64,000 nucleotides of DNA from Closterium sp. NIES-65 (GCA_948144175.1 CANXME010001290.1:882501-946500); one strand, 5' to 3'; shown: positions 1-10,079, counted from the stretch's first letter. A program made the numbers and translations. The notes: a model not told the origin generated them from the letters alone.

Positions 1-2
1 AG

Positions 3-2228
3 CCGCAGCAGCAGCAGCCACTTCCTCCTCCTGTCTCGGGTCTTCGGATCCTTGGTCTCCCCTCCCCTTCTCCTCCCTCCTCCGCCTCTCCTCCTGTCTA
101 CGGTCCCACGTTTCCTCCTCCTGACTCCTCCCCCGCTGTTTTCCCCAGTTCTCCGCCCTTGTCCTCTTCTCCTCCGTCTCGTTCTTGGGCTACTCGTCGC
201 TCCCCTCGTGCTCGTCCCTCGTCTCCTGTTCCCTTCACTGACCTTCGTACTGCCTTCCTTCTTTCTAGTCCACCTCGTCCGTCTCAGTCTGTGCTTCCGT
301 CTCCTCCTGAGTCGGCCCTCACTGTGTCGCTCCCTACTCCTGTCACTGACTACTACCGCACGTACCGTCCTGTTCTCTCTCGTGTTCTCGCCTCTCTTGT
401 TACTCACCCTCGTGCCTCTGTGTCCTCTGTGTCCGCTCTTACTGCCGCAGTTACTGACTTTGCCTCTACCCGCCGCCTTGACTACGCCACCACGCTTGTG
501 GCTGCTCCTCCTACCAGTCCTCTGGCCGTCGGGGGTGTGTCTGCCCTTGGCCGTGACGCCCTAGAGGACAGGCAGTTTGAGCTAGAGTTCCTGGCGGCCG
601 CTTCCCCTCATCTCTGTGCCATGCTCCTCGCCCCTGAGGGTGACCCCGACGCCCTTGACATTCCGACTCCTCGCACTTACGCTGAGGCAGTGTCAGGGCC
701 TTGGGCCTCTCAGTGGAGAGCTGCCATGGACGCAGAGATGGCCTCCTACAGATCCACAGGCACCTACGTCGATGAGGTTCCCCCCCCGGGGGCGAACGTA
801 GTCGACGGCATGTGGATCTACAGGGTGAAGCGGCCACCGGGATCTCCCCCGGTCTTCAAGGCGCGCTACGTGGCTAGAGGTTTCAGTCAGCGCGAGGGAG
901 TTGACTTCTTTCAGACCTTCGCACCTACCCCGAAGATGACCACTCTTCGGGTGTTACTACACGTAGCAGCACAGAGAGACTACGAGTTACACTCTCTTGA
1001 CTTCTCCACTGCTTTCCTTCAGGGCAGCCTACACGAGGAGGTCTGGTTGCGTCGTCCCTCGGCCTTCACTGGCACCTTCCCTCCTGGGACCCAGTGGAGG
1101 CTGAGGCGACCTGTTTACGGTCTTCGCCAGGCCCCTCGTGAGTGGCACGACACTCTGCGTTCTACCCTCTCTGACCTTGGGTTCCAGCCGTCTTCTGCCG
1201 ACCCGTCGCTGTTCGTTCGTCGTGGCTCCACACCGTTCTTTGTTCTGGTTTACGTCGACGACCTCGTTTTCGCCACTCCGGACAGGGTTGCTTTGGCAGA
1301 CGTGAAGTCCGAACTGCAGAAGAGACACACGTGCACTGATCTTGGTGAACTGCGCCACTACCTTGGCCTGCAGATCACCAGGGACAGAGCCGCTCGCACC
1401 ATTACACTCTCACAGTCACACATGGTGCAGCAGGTCCTTCAGCGGTTCGGGCTTCAGCACTCCACCGTACAGCGCACACCTCTAGCTGTTGACCACAGAC
1501 TCACTGGTCCCTTTCCTGACGAGCCGTTTGAGCCTAGTGGTCCCTACGCAGAGCTTGTGGGTTGCCTCATGTACCTGATGACTTGTACTCGCCCGGACCT
1601 CGCCTTCCCTCTCAGCATCCTTGCGCGCTTTGTTGCGCCAGGGAGACACCGTCCTGTTCACTGGACGGCAGCTGTGAGGGTGGCGAAGTACCTAGCGACT
1701 ACATCAGGCGTGGGGCTAGTTCTTGGAGGGCAGCAGTCTGTCGTACTCACTGGTCACTGTGACTCCTCTTATGCTGACGACGCTGAGACTCACAGGTCTA
1801 CTCAGGGGTACTGTTTCAGTCTGGGTTCTGGAGCTGTTTCCTGGCGTTCCACGCGCTCCTCTTCTGTCTCGACCTCTACAGCTGAGGCTGAGATTTACGC
1901 TGGTGCCATGGCGGCACAGGAGTTGCGGTGGTTGACCTTCTTGCTCACTGACCTTGGTGAGCGGCCGAGCTCTGCACCGACCTTGTTTACTGACAACAAG
2001 GCGTCGATCCTCCTCTGTCGTGAGCCGCGACTGGAGAGCAGAGTGAAGCACATTCACATCAGGTACTTTCTTCTGCGAGAGTTGCAGAGGCGTGGACAGG
2101 CTCGCTTCGAGTTCGTAGAGTCCGAGGCCAACACTGCAGACATCTTCACCAAGGCGCTTCCGCCTTGTGACCACCAGAGGTGTTGTGTGCAGTTAGGCCT
2201 TGTTGACACAGGTTCTAGTCATGCGTAG
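3..2228 (+). CDS. Ty1/copia polyprotein, 3' part (RT-RNase H), element E1, 5' partial
   Basis: The frame is open from base 3 to TAG at 2226-2228, so the 5' end lies outside the window and the first ATG (159) is not a meaningful start. A Pro/Ser-rich linker (3-690) is followed by the reverse transcriptase: WRAAMDAEMAS near 716, the ARGFSQ region near 870, DFSTAFLQG near 1005, VYGLRQAPREWHD near 1115 and the catalytic YVDD at 1251-1262. RNase H follows with D (GHCDSSY), E (TAEAEIYA) and D (FTDNKA), ending in ANTADIFTKALP. These enzymes copy element RNA into DNA in virus-like particles. Unlike most relatives in this window, the frame has no stop or frameshift here. Integrase, protease and gag are not in view. 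This is the least damaged RT in the window. Confidence 0.95.
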   Translation, partial: PQQQQPLPPPVSGLRILGLPSPSPPSSASPPVYGPTFPPPDSSPAVFPSSPPLSSSPPSRSWATRRSPRARPSSPVPFTDLRTAFLLSSPPRPSQSVLPSPPESALTVSLPTPVTDYYRTYRPVLSRVLASLVTHPRASVSSVSALTAAVTDFASTRRLDYATTLVAAPPTSPLAVGGVSALGRDALEDRQFELEFLAAASPHLCAMLLAPEGDPDALDIPTPRTYAEAVSGPWASQWRAAMDAEMASYRSTGTYVDEVPPPGANVVDGMWIYRVKRPPGSPPVFKARYVARGFSQREGVDFFQTFAPTPKMTTLRVLLHVAAQRDYELHSLDFSTAFLQGSLHEEVWLRRPSAFTGTFPPGTQWRLRRPVYGLRQAPREWHDTLRSTLSDLGFQPSSADPSLFVRRGSTPFFVLVYVDDLVFATPDRVALADVKSELQKRHTCTDLGELRHYLGLQITRDRAARTITLSQSHMVQQVLQRFGLQHSTVQRTPLAVDHRLTGPFPDEPFEPSGPYAELVGCLMYLMTCTRPDLAFPLSILARFVAPGRHRPVHWTAAVRVAKYLATTSGVGLVLGGQQSVVLTGHCDSSYADDAETHRSTQGYCFSLGSGAVSWRSTRSSSVSTSTAEAEIYAGAMAAQELRWLTFLLTDLGERPSSAPTLFTDNKASILLCREPRLESRVKHIHIRYFLLRELQRRGQARFEFVESEANTADIFTKALPPCDHQRCCVQLGLVDTGSSHA

Positions 2229-2431
2229 ACTTGAGTTTATTGCCTGCTTCGTCTGTACATTTACTATATATACTTGTGATCTCTTGGACTGGCCTTGTGG
2301 CCACTGTTGCTTGTGCTCAGAGTGTGTGGTGACGTTGTGATCCACCCTGAGCTTTGTTTTCTTTTGGACTGGTCTTGTGACCGTACTCTTTTTGTTTTTG
2401 CTAGACACCCCTCACTTAGGCTATGGGGGTG
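2229..2431 (+). other. E1 3' UTR with polypurine tract
   Basis: Non-coding tail of E1. It carries the block GTGATCCACCCTGAGCTT (about 2337-2354) that recurs at the 3' ends of nearly all related elements in the window. The polypurine tract CTATGGGGGTG lies directly before the LTR and would prime plus-strand synthesis. Confidence 0.75.
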
Positions 2432-2541
2432 TGTCAAATGTTGTAGCCTGTAGTGAGGTTTGTCTTAGGGGGTACAGAAGTTAGGGTTTGTCATCTGTAC
2501 CCCAACCAACATCAATGCAACACTCATTCCTCATTCTGACA
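2432..2541 (+). repeat. E1 3' LTR (short, about 110 bp)
   Basis: It begins TGTCAAATGTTGTAGCCTGTAG right after the polypurine tract and most likely ends CATTCTGACA at 2541, giving inverted ends TGTCA/TGACA. It shares 'gtagcctgtagtg', 'gggtac' and 'tagggtt' blocks with the other LTRs. The 5' partner is outside the window, so the end is inferred from terminal symmetry. Confidence 0.6.
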
Positions 2542-3165
2542 CAACTTTCACGTAAATGTTAACTCTTAGAATCAAAATGCCTATTCGGCATCCCAACGAT
2601 CCAACCGATCTTTTTCTTCCCAATCGAACTTCACCACATTAAATCTAGAGTTTCCAACCAGCGCACAACCCATCCTAGATGAGAAGATTTAAACAAACGG
2701 TGACATACTGGCTTCAAAATCTAGTCAACCTCCTAGGTTGTTAGCGTTAGAGTAGCCCCTCCACCCCCAACCTATTGCTGAAGTTTTAGTACCTGCCCAA
2801 ATTTGTTTTGCCTGCGTGGACTAAGGTCCAACAGGGGCTAGGCAAGCGCCCAGCATCTTGTCACTAACCTCCCTCCAAGACACTGGACTGGTTAAGCCAA
2901 GACAGGCGTGGAGACGGTGACTGAAACTTAGAAGGACTGATCAGTTCGAAAAGGGTAAAGCAAGACAAGCCACTGCAGAGAACTGACTGAGTTTGCGGAC
3001 TGCAGTTGTTTCCAAACCAATAAACACGTTGATTCAAGGTTAAGGAAGAAAAGCTTCAACTCCATGTCCACCAGCAGGGAGGAACAAGGAGTGGCGAAGC
3101 ACAAAGCAGAGGGCGGGGCGGAGGCGGGGAGCACGCAGGTGGAGCAAACCCAGTGTGCCTCTTAC
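2542..3165. other. Non-coding; decayed downstream flank of LRR gene
   Basis: No convincing coding exon. On the minus strand, about 2928-3060 resembles the intron and second-exon-like part of the LRR units upstream, so this is probably the truncated 3' side of that gene. Nothing recognisable lies at 2542-2900. Confidence 0.4.
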
Positions 3166-3240
3166 AGGTATTTGAGCGACTTGAGTGCAGAGATGCTGCT
3201 GGGAATGGAGCTGCTGAGAGTGTTATGAGAGCCAAGATCC
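3166..3240 (-). CDS. LRR exon (75 nt), last clear one
   Basis: Acceptor CACACAG, donor GTAAGA. Encodes DLGSHNTLSSSIPSSI then SALKSLKYL. Further LRR-like exons of lower quality may start at 3400 and about 3871 on this strand, after GGCAG/GGCAA and encoding SHNCLHTIVIS-like residues; these are not called. Confidence 0.6.
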
Positions 3241-3629
3241 CTGTGTGCGGGTGATTACACAAAGGTTCAATCCTTGTCCGCAGAGGGTGGCTGCAACTTA
3301 GAACTGATGATCAGGTCACAAGGGCTATAGCAATGAAAACAGACGCAGAGGATCGACTGAGATTGTAGAAATTACGATTGTGTGGAGGCAGTTGTGAGAT
3401 CTGCCGAAGCAATAAACACGTGGATTAGTGGTTTGAATAATCTCGAAGTATATCAACAAGGGGGAACACGGAGGTGAAATATGATGCAGACAACAGAGGG
3501 GTGGAGGAATGGAGTGGGCATGCAGAGCGCATGGGCAGAGGAGGAGTGCCAGCAGTGATGCGCACATGGCATGCAGCACCCAGTGGACAGAGCAGCACGC
3601 AGGTGGAGCAAACCCAGTGTGCCTCTTAC

Positions 3630-3701
3630 AGCCATGTGAGTGCCGTGAGTGCGGCGATGCCATCGGGAATGGCTCCCTCGAGATAGTCAGAGTTGAGATT
3701 T
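3630..3701 (-). CDS. LRR exon (72 nt)
   Basis: Acceptor CACACAG, donor GTAAGA. Encodes NLNSDYLEGAIPDGI then AALTALTWL. Confidence 0.65.
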
Positions 3702-4074
3702 CTGTGTGGGGTTGAGAGTTAGACCGATGAAATGAGAGACACAAAGCCCTGCCCACAGAGGGTGGCTGGAGCCTGGAGGGATTGATAAGTTAGGGCTAGA
3801 GCAAGCCAATTGAATGCAGAGTACTGACTGAGATCGTAAAGGTTGAGATTGCATATCGGCAGCTGTGAGATTTGCCAAAGCAGCAAATGCATGACTTCCA
3901 TGAAACATAGCAGCTGGGAGGAGCACAGAGTGGAGATGGGATGCAGAATGTGGGAGGCATGGGCATGCAGAGTGCATGGGAAGTGGAGGAGTGCCAGCAG
4001 TGATGCGCACATGGCATGCAGCACCCAGTGGACAGAGCAGCACGCAGGTGGAGCAAACCCAGTGTGCTGCTCAC

Positions 4075-4146
4075 ATGTATTTGAGGGACTTGAGCGCGGA
4101 TATGCTGTTGGGAATGGAGTCACTGAGAGTGTTATGGCTGAGATCC
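4075..4146 (-). CDS. LRR exon (72 nt)
   Basis: Acceptor CACACAG, donor GTGAGC. Encodes DLSHNTLSDSIPNSI then SALKSLKYM, a canonical LRR in the shared phase. Confidence 0.65.
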
Positions 4147-4407
4147 CTGTGTGGGGTTGAGCGAGTTGAGCGGGATGCGGGAAATGGGACAAGAGGCTCA
4201 AAACTCCGTCCACAAAGGGTGGCTGGAATTAAAAAGGCATGATCAATTTGGAACGGTTAGGGAAAGGCAAAGGTAGAAGAGATGTAGAAAGCAGAGGGGG
4301 ACAAGCAGCAGAATAAATGGGCTGAGTCAGCAGTGATGCGCGCATGGTATGCAGCACCCAGTGGACAGAGCAGCACGCAGGTGGAGAAAATTCTGTGTGC
4401 ATCTTAC

Positions 4408-4479
4408 AGGTATGTGAGTGCTGTGAGCGCGGAGATGCTGTCGGGAATGGAGCTCGTGAAAGAGTTAGAGCTGAGATCC
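4408..4479 (-). CDS. LRR exon (72 nt)
   Basis: Acceptor CACACAG, donor GTAAGA. Encodes DLSSNSFTSSIPDSI then SALTALTYL, a canonical plant LRR. Confidence 0.65.
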
Positions 4480-4644
4480 CTGTGTGGGGTTGAGTGCGTT
4501 GAGCGTGATGAGACAAGTGAATCACATTCCGGTCTACAGACAGACAGCATCTCCGCGCTCTGGCATGGGTGCCAAGGTGACAAGATTAGACACATTGTCA
4601 AGTATCTTTTCAACCGCACGCATGCAAGAAAGGGTACGTCCATC

Positions 4645-5356
4645 TTGATATGAGCATCGAACCGAACTTAAGTTCGGTTCGAAATGTTCGGTTTGAGTTA
4701 TCTCGAACCGAACTTTTTTTTCTGCGAAAAAGGTTTGTTTGAGCAAACCCTGAAAAAGTTCGCGCGAACAGTTTGCGCAAACTTTTCCGGTTCGAGATTT
4801 GAACCTCAAACCGAACAGGTTCGAGGTTCGAAAGGGTCGAATTCGAACCGCGAGGGGTTCGAAGTAAATTAACGTCAGAAAGAATACGCTCGCGACTTTC
4901 CCGTAAAAAACGGGAAAGTCGTACGTTGGCTGCCAGTTGAGGCAGCCAACCCTAATCTCGTAGCAGAGTAGATATCGAGATCTAGATCAACTCTAGCTCA
5001 CCCAATGCCTCCCTCCCCACTACCGTTCTTTCACCTCAGCTCCAACTTAGGATGTGTCAAAACTTAACTTGTTTGTTAGGTTTGACAGTTTAGTGATGCT
5101 GTCCATAAACCATTGGACATGCATGTGTTGTAGAATAACATGTGCATCATTCTAAACCTCAAACATGAAAAGGTTTGAGTTCGCTCAAACCTTAGAAGGT
5201 TTGAGCAAACCTTTAGGGTTCGCCATCGTATACTCAAACCTCAAACCTTAAAAGTCTGAAAAAAGTTCGAGCAAACCTGTTCTGTTCGGTTCGACCAACA
5301 TTCAAGGTTCGAAAAGGTTTGCGCAAACATGTTTGAGTTCGGTTCGTGCTCATATC
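4645..5356. mobile_element. Mutator-like non-autonomous DNA element with 10-bp target duplication
   Basis: A 712-bp insert in an LRR intron. The termini are inverted: GATATGAGCATCGAACCGAAC (left, after TT) and its near-complement ending TGCTCATATC on the right. It is flanked by the direct repeat TACGTCCATC at 4635-4644 and 5357-5366. A 9-11 bp duplication suggests the Mutator superfamily. No transposase is encoded. The interior repeats GGTTCGA/CAAACC motifs and holds two perfect hairpins. Confidence 0.7.
4893..4950. other. Two adjacent perfect hairpins
   Basis: First stem CGACTTTCCCGT/ACGGGAAAGTCG (4893-4904 with 4910-4921, 5-nt loop). Three bases later, second stem GTTGGCTGCC/GGCAGCCAAC (4925-4934 with 4941-4950, 6-nt loop). 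Both sit in the middle of the Mutator-like element. Confidence 0.85.
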
Positions 5357-5637
5357 TACGTCCATCCACTTCATACTGCTAAACTTAAAAGATTTCAGTA
5401 CCTAAAAAAAAAATTCCATTGGCAAACCATGGGCCATGGGCCACACAAAGGTGACATTGGTGAGGCCTTCGTGGCCGCGGGGGGTGCGGAGGTGGTGGGT
5501 GAGAGGAGGGAAAATGTGGGGGTGCCCACCAGTGCGGAGCAAGGGCAACTTAAGGCCATTGCTGGCTACTTGGTATATGGTATGCATGGCACAGGTAAGT
5601 CATCAGACAGGTAGATCTAACTTAGTGTGCATCTTAC

Positions 5638-5712
5638 AAGTGTGTCAGTGCCTTGAGCGCAGAGATAATGCCAATGATGGAGCCGTTGAGGTGGGAAATA
5701 TTGCCAAGATCC
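5638..5712 (-). CDS. LRR exon (75 nt), diverged
   Basis: Acceptor CACACAG, donor GTAAGA. Encodes DLGNISHLNGSIIGIISALK then ALTHL. The frame is open, but the usual IPDSI is replaced by IIGII. Confidence 0.5.
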
Positions 5713-6059
5713 CTGTGTGGGGTTGAGTGAGTTGGACATCAAATTCCATAGGCTGGATCGTTCTTGGAAGGACTGATCAGTAAGGGGCTAGAGTATCAAA
5801 TTCCTGTCCACGCAGCGTGGCTAGAACTTGGAAGGATTACTCAGTCAGGGAGGAGCTAGAGTAAGGCAAGAAAATGCAGTGCAGAGGGGGGGATGGGATC
5901 ATAAAGGTAGTTAATATATACATGATAGGCATGAGCGCAGCCATGAAGCACGGTGCAATTCGGTTCGGTTTTCCCAAAACCAAACGTGTTTACCAATTTG
6001 ACCGGTTTGTTAACAACATAATCTGCACCAAACTGAGCCAAGTCGTGCAATTTTGAACA

Positions 6060-7180
6060 TCACAGATAAAACCAAAGTCTTAAAGCTCATTTCAAGCTCC
6101 AACTCTATTACAGACACTTCCACCTAACACAAAAAATGCATGTCGCGAACATACGCCAAAAATGCGACTCCATATTTTCACTTGACAGCCAAGACCTAAA
6201 ACTCGCAAACCCACAAAGGTGAAGGAGAGAAGGTGTTCGTGGACGAGTACAAGTAGAGGGTGCTCCATATTTATAGAAAGACTAACACACAAAAAAAATA
6301 AGAATACTACTTAGTGCTAAACTACATTTTTAAACTTGGAAAACCGTTTTCAAACTTCATTGAAAAAAAGTCCTCCAAACGAATCTGCTGACTCATTTAA
6401 AAGGCATTCATGAAACCCACAAGAATTCTCGAAGGGGGCAAGCTAGCATGATCGCTTGACGCGATCATGCGCTTTCATGTTGCGATCATGAGCCTGAGGG
6501 GCCACACGCGAAATTTGGACCCCACGCGCAATCCTGATTCTTGCGCTATTTTCCTTGAACAACGCAAGATATTCAAGGGGGTAGAAAAAAAAAAGGCCCC
6601 TCAAGAATACTTATACCGCTTTATGAACACGAAAATTATGAAAACTCATGAACTTTCATGAACGCACCAAGTGACATGAACACACACAAAAACACGTGAA
6701 CCGTGTATTAACACTCATGACAAGACAAGACTGCAATGGTCCAAAAAGATTCGTGAACGCTTGAACTTCACGCACAATCATGACGACTCACGACACCACG
6801 AACAAACACATCACTCACAAACATTCATAAACACTCATGAACTCTTATGTATGCAACACTAAAAAAGAAAAGAAAAGAAAAAATCGCATAACCCCGTTGA
6901 GGCGAATCTCGTTCGGTTCATCGCAAAATCGTTCGTGACGAATCTAACTAGGGTTCGGGGCATTGCTCATGGCTAGTGGCAATTGTGAGTTCTTTAGAAG
7001 TGGCAAAAGCATGAGGCGCATGAGGCACATCAGCAGGGAGGATCATGAAGCGCAGAAAGCAGAGGGGGAGAGGAGTGGACATGCACAGTGCGTGGGTAGG
7101 GGAGGAGTGCCAGCAGCGATGAGCAGATGGCATAGCGCACCCAGTGGGCAGAGCTGCATGCAGGTCAAGCAAACCCAGTG
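6060..7180. other. AT-rich non-coding tract inside LRR locus
   Basis: No exon was recognised at 6060-6950. The stretch 6600-6900 repeats variants of ACTCATGAAC and CGTGAAC on both strands. From about 6990 the sequence again matches the LRR intron unit (a cagtgggcagagctgcatg-type block). Confidence 0.4.
6446..6470. other. Perfect 10-bp hairpin
   Basis: GCATGATCGC, five-base loop TTGAC, GCGATCATGC. It lies at the edge of an AT-rich tract (6446-6900) crowded with CATGA, TCATGAAC and CGTGAA words, which may be a decayed fold-back element. Confidence 0.7.
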
Positions 7181-7190
7181 TGCCGCTTAC

Positions 7191-7262
7191 AGGTATGCGA
7201 GTGACTTGAGGGCAGAGATGCTGTCAGGAACGGGGCCATTGAGAAGGTTGGAGTTGAAATTG
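7191..7262 (-). CDS. LRR exon, copy A of a tandem duplication; acceptor lost
   Basis: Nearly identical to the exon 425 bp upstream in gene order (7616-7687), with the same CACACTG in place of an AG acceptor. The splice defect therefore predates the duplication. Confidence 0.5.
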
Positions 7263-7615
7263 CAGTGTGGGATTGAGTTAGTTGGGACGTAATGAGACAA
7301 GTGGCTCAAATTATGGGTGGTTAGAGCCTGGGACATGGAAGGATTGATCACTAAAAGGACTGACTGGCTGAGATTGAGGTCAAATTTGCCTAGCGCAAGA
7401 GTTTGTTGAAGCAATAAACACAGGGTAATCAGGCCGCAAAAAAAAGTGGTGCATAAGAAAACGGTCGTAGAAAATTGTTTAGTACCGTTCCGGCTGGTGT
7501 TTTTCGTTTGGTTGAAAAAAACTATTGTTCTATACGGTCGTTTTCTCCAAGACAAGATTGTTAACAAGAAAACGGTTGTTTCCGTGAAAACGGCTGTACT
7601 AATTAGACCGCTTAC

Positions 7616-7687
7616 AGGTATGCGAGTGACTTGAGGGCAGAGATGCTGTCAGGAACGGGGCCATTGAGAAGGTTGGAGTTGAAATTA
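7616..7687 (-). CDS. LRR exon, copy B of a tandem duplication; acceptor lost
   Basis: Encodes NFNSNLLNGPVPDSI then SALKSLAYL with donor GTAAGC. Where the other exons have CACACAG the sequence reads CACACTG, so the AG acceptor is missing. Exactly 72 nt if the exon starts at the position homologous to its neighbours. Confidence 0.5.
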
Positions 7688-8291
7688 CAGTGTGGGATTG
7701 AGTTAGTTGGGACGTAATGAGACAAGTGGCTCAAATTATGGGTGGTTAGAGCCTGGGACATGGAAGGATTGATCACTAAAAGGACTGACTGGCTGAGATT
7801 GAGGTCAAATTTGCCTAGCGCAAGAGTTTGTTGAAGCAATAAACACAGGGTAATCAGGCCGCAAAAAAAAGTGGTGCATAAGAAAACGGTCGTAGAAAAC
7901 TGTTTAGTACCGTTCCGGCTGGTGTTTTTCGTTTGGTTGAAAAAAACTATTGTTCTATACGGTCGTTTTCTCCAAGACAAGATCGTTAACAAGAAAACGG
8001 CTGTTTCCGTGAAAACGGCTGTACTAATTAGACCGGTGTTCTACGGCAACCGTATTTTCTAACCTTGAATACAAATTAGTACAGCAAATAGGTTGGTGCA
8101 GCAGGGAGGATCAAAATGTGGCAAAGCAATGCAGACAGTAGAGGGGTGGAATTAGTGGGGACTTGCAGAGTGCGTGGGCTGAAGGAGTGCCAGCAGTAAT
8201 GCCGCATCCAAAAAGTGCGCGGCGCACATGGCATGCAGCACCCAGTGGACAGAGCAGCACGCAGGTGGAGCAAACCCAGGGTACCGCTTAC

Positions 8292-8369
8292 ATGTATGTG
8301 AGTGCCGTGAGCACAGAGATGCTGTCGGGAATGGAGCCGGCGATAAGGGGACTGACAACTTGAAGGTTT
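8292..8369 (-). CDS. LRR exon (78 nt)
   Basis: Bounded by CATACAG| and |GTAAGC. Encodes NLQVVSPLIAGSIPDSI then SVLTALTYM, one LRR with a two-residue insertion. The frame joins exon 1 without a stop. Confidence 0.6.
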
Positions 8370-8657
8370 CTGTATGCGGAAAGTTGATTGGGCGTAGTGA
8401 TGGCGTGAGAGGGAGGGGGGGGCGGCAACACACGCTTTTGATCAATGTTGTTGAGTAGACGAGACGGCACGCCTCGCATGGGGATGGATGCATTGGTTCA
8501 TAAAAGAAGGAGAAGACAATGTTAGGAGAAGGATAAAGGACAAGACAGGTGGGAGAGATGGGGCTGGGAGCTGAGGGAAGCAGCTGCGAGGAAGCAGTTG
8601 GTGCGAGGATGGATGAGGCGTCTAATCCATGGTCCAGGATTCCATGCATGCACTCAC

Positions 8658-8839
8658 AAATCCGTTATCATGCCTGAAGCGTCACACGTGATCCCTTGCT
8701 CACTGTTGCAAATGGCTTTCACCGTCCACCCTGGCAACGTCGTCCCCCATGCCGTCTGGATGTCGTTGAGGAACGACGCTGACGCGTTGGGGAGAGGAGG
8801 AGGGCAAAAGATAAAACGCGTGACACCGACTGACAACAT
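8658..8839 (-). CDS. LRR gene exon 1: LRR N-terminal cap
   Basis: Encodes an LRRNT-type cap: ASFLNDIQTAWGTTLPGW, then ICNSEQGITCDASGMITDL, giving the W..C......GITC pattern of plant LRR receptors. It ends GATTT|GTGAGT, a good donor in the same phase as the following LRR exons. The Met at 8839 is only a candidate start: an acceptor-like CGCAG just upstream (about 8855) allows an earlier exon with a signal peptide, which was not identified. Confidence 0.6.
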
Positions 8840-10076
8840 TAGGCTGCGAGACAGGCGGGGAAACCGAGCACGGTGAGAGGGGAGGCCACCTCCCTCCCTC
8901 TCTCCCCAGATTCACAAATAGGGAAAGAGTCTCAGAACAGCCTTCGTCCGAGCAGTCAAAGGGTGAGAGGAGCGTGAGTGGTAGGGCGGGAGGTACTACT
9001 ACTATAAGCACCTTGAGAAGGATTGATCCGCTGCGCGTGGCATGACGAGGCATTGAAGGCGACAAGCCAGAGCGCCAGGCGAGTGCTGGGGTACTAAGCC
9101 CTGATGCTCGTTTGGGATTCATCGAAGCGCCGCCGTTCTAGCTGGAATCGACGTCGGCTCAACCCGGAATTAAACTGAGACACTGACGACGAGTGGCTAT
9201 GAAGCGTACTTACTAGTATTGCTGCCGGCGGCGCTAGTACTACGACACCGACTAGTAGGAGTGGAGGAGTCGAGTCGGCTTTGCGCGGAGGGGCGCCCGG
9301 CGCTGGTACTACTGGCAGTCAACCTTCTGAGACCGCGACAGCGTGTGTCACACCGACAGTGATGTGGTAGTGGGCGTGTAACGCCTGTGGGCTACAGTTA
9401 GGGCATCCAGTGCGCCTAAATAACTCCGTCACCCTCGTTTTGACGTAGGGTAGTGAGGGGAAGTTGGCGGTGGAAAAATGAAGGCAAGAGAGCCTCCCTG
9501 GCACTGCCAGCGGCAGAGGAAGGGATGTTGTGTTGAGCAGAAAGCAGTAGCGTAGATGTGGCTCGATGGCTGCTGTCAAGTGTCGATCCAAGCAGGGCAG
9601 GACGAAGAATGGGAGGTCGAAGGTGGTCCGAGGAAGGTTTGAGGGGAAGGTCGGGATCGGAGCGGATGCGTGGACATCGTTATTGGCTGGTCACTGCCGG
9701 CTCCTCCTCACATCGCTTTCCGTACCTCATACCTCCGCACCACACCTCCTACAGGTATAAAGGCGAGGATAAGATTGTTTGTCGACCTGTGCCGAGGCTG
9801 GATTGAGAACCAACCAACGCATGACGCGGAGGTTCCGCGGATAACTTGGTTTTGTCCCGCCTCGTGTCTTCCCTGTTGCCTAAGTGAGGGGAGGAAGGCG
9901 TCCCTCCCCACCCACTTCCCCTTCAGGTGGGGAAAGGTCAGGGGGGAAGGTCCGAGCGGGCGGGTGGACGCACGGCGACTCCACGTCCTTAGTGGCTCCC
10001 TTGGACAATTATTTCCAAACCTTTTCCCTCGGACAATTATCTTTAGGGCGGGTCCAGCGCGTACGTTTACAGGTAC
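8840..10076. other. No recognised gene
   Basis: GC-moderate DNA upstream of the LRR first exon. It could hold the LRR promoter or 5' exons. Short open frames on both strands have no recognisable motif. Confidence 0.3.
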
Positions 10077-10079
10077 TAA

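Larger units (their letters stand above)
7183..8034. repeat. 425-bp direct tandem duplication (two copies)
   Basis: Copy A (7183-7607) and copy B (7608 to about 8034) differ at only a few bases. Each contains one LRR exon and an inserted block with AAAACGGTCGTAGAAAA and CGTTTTCTCCAAGACAAGAT words. The junction carries the 3-base microhomology CCG (tgCCGcttac against agaCCGgtg), which fits a recent local duplication. Confidence 0.85.
3166..8839 (-). pseudogene. Plant-type LRR receptor-like gene or gene remnant (multi-exon, no kinase seen)
   Basis: A minus-strand series of in-frame exons: an LRRNT-like first exon (8658-8839) and LRR exons at 8292-8369, 7616-7687, 7191-7262, 5638-5712, 4408-4479, 4075-4146, 3630-3701 and 3166-3240. 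Each LRR exon is 72, 75 or 78 nt, most start after CACACAG and end before GTAAG/GTGAG, and all use the same phase (two bases of the last Leu/Met codon before the intron). The consensus is DLSxNxLxxSIPxSISALxxLxYL, as in plant extracellular LRR receptors that bind ligands or partner receptors. Introns are also repeated, so the gene grew by tandem exon-intron duplication. No transmembrane or kinase exon lies before the truncation near 2541. Two exons lack an AG acceptor and a Mutator-like element sits in one intron. It is probably a decaying gene; exon frames remain mostly clean. Confidence 0.65.

Noticed and set aside
52-564. Leu/Pro-rich 170-codon frame
   Set aside because: Shadow of the E1 polyprotein linker, which is open in another frame with recognisable downstream domains.
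3325-4525. Overlapping 90-160-codon frames with CKRHTGFAPPACCSVHW-type text as a Cys-rich peptide family
   Set aside because: They translate duplicated LRR introns in the wrong frame. The repeated text arises from intron copies between valid AG/GT exon borders.
5874-6060. Short inverted repeat around CGGTTCGGTT as a further MITE
   Set aside because: Terminal complementarity is weak and no target duplication could be found.
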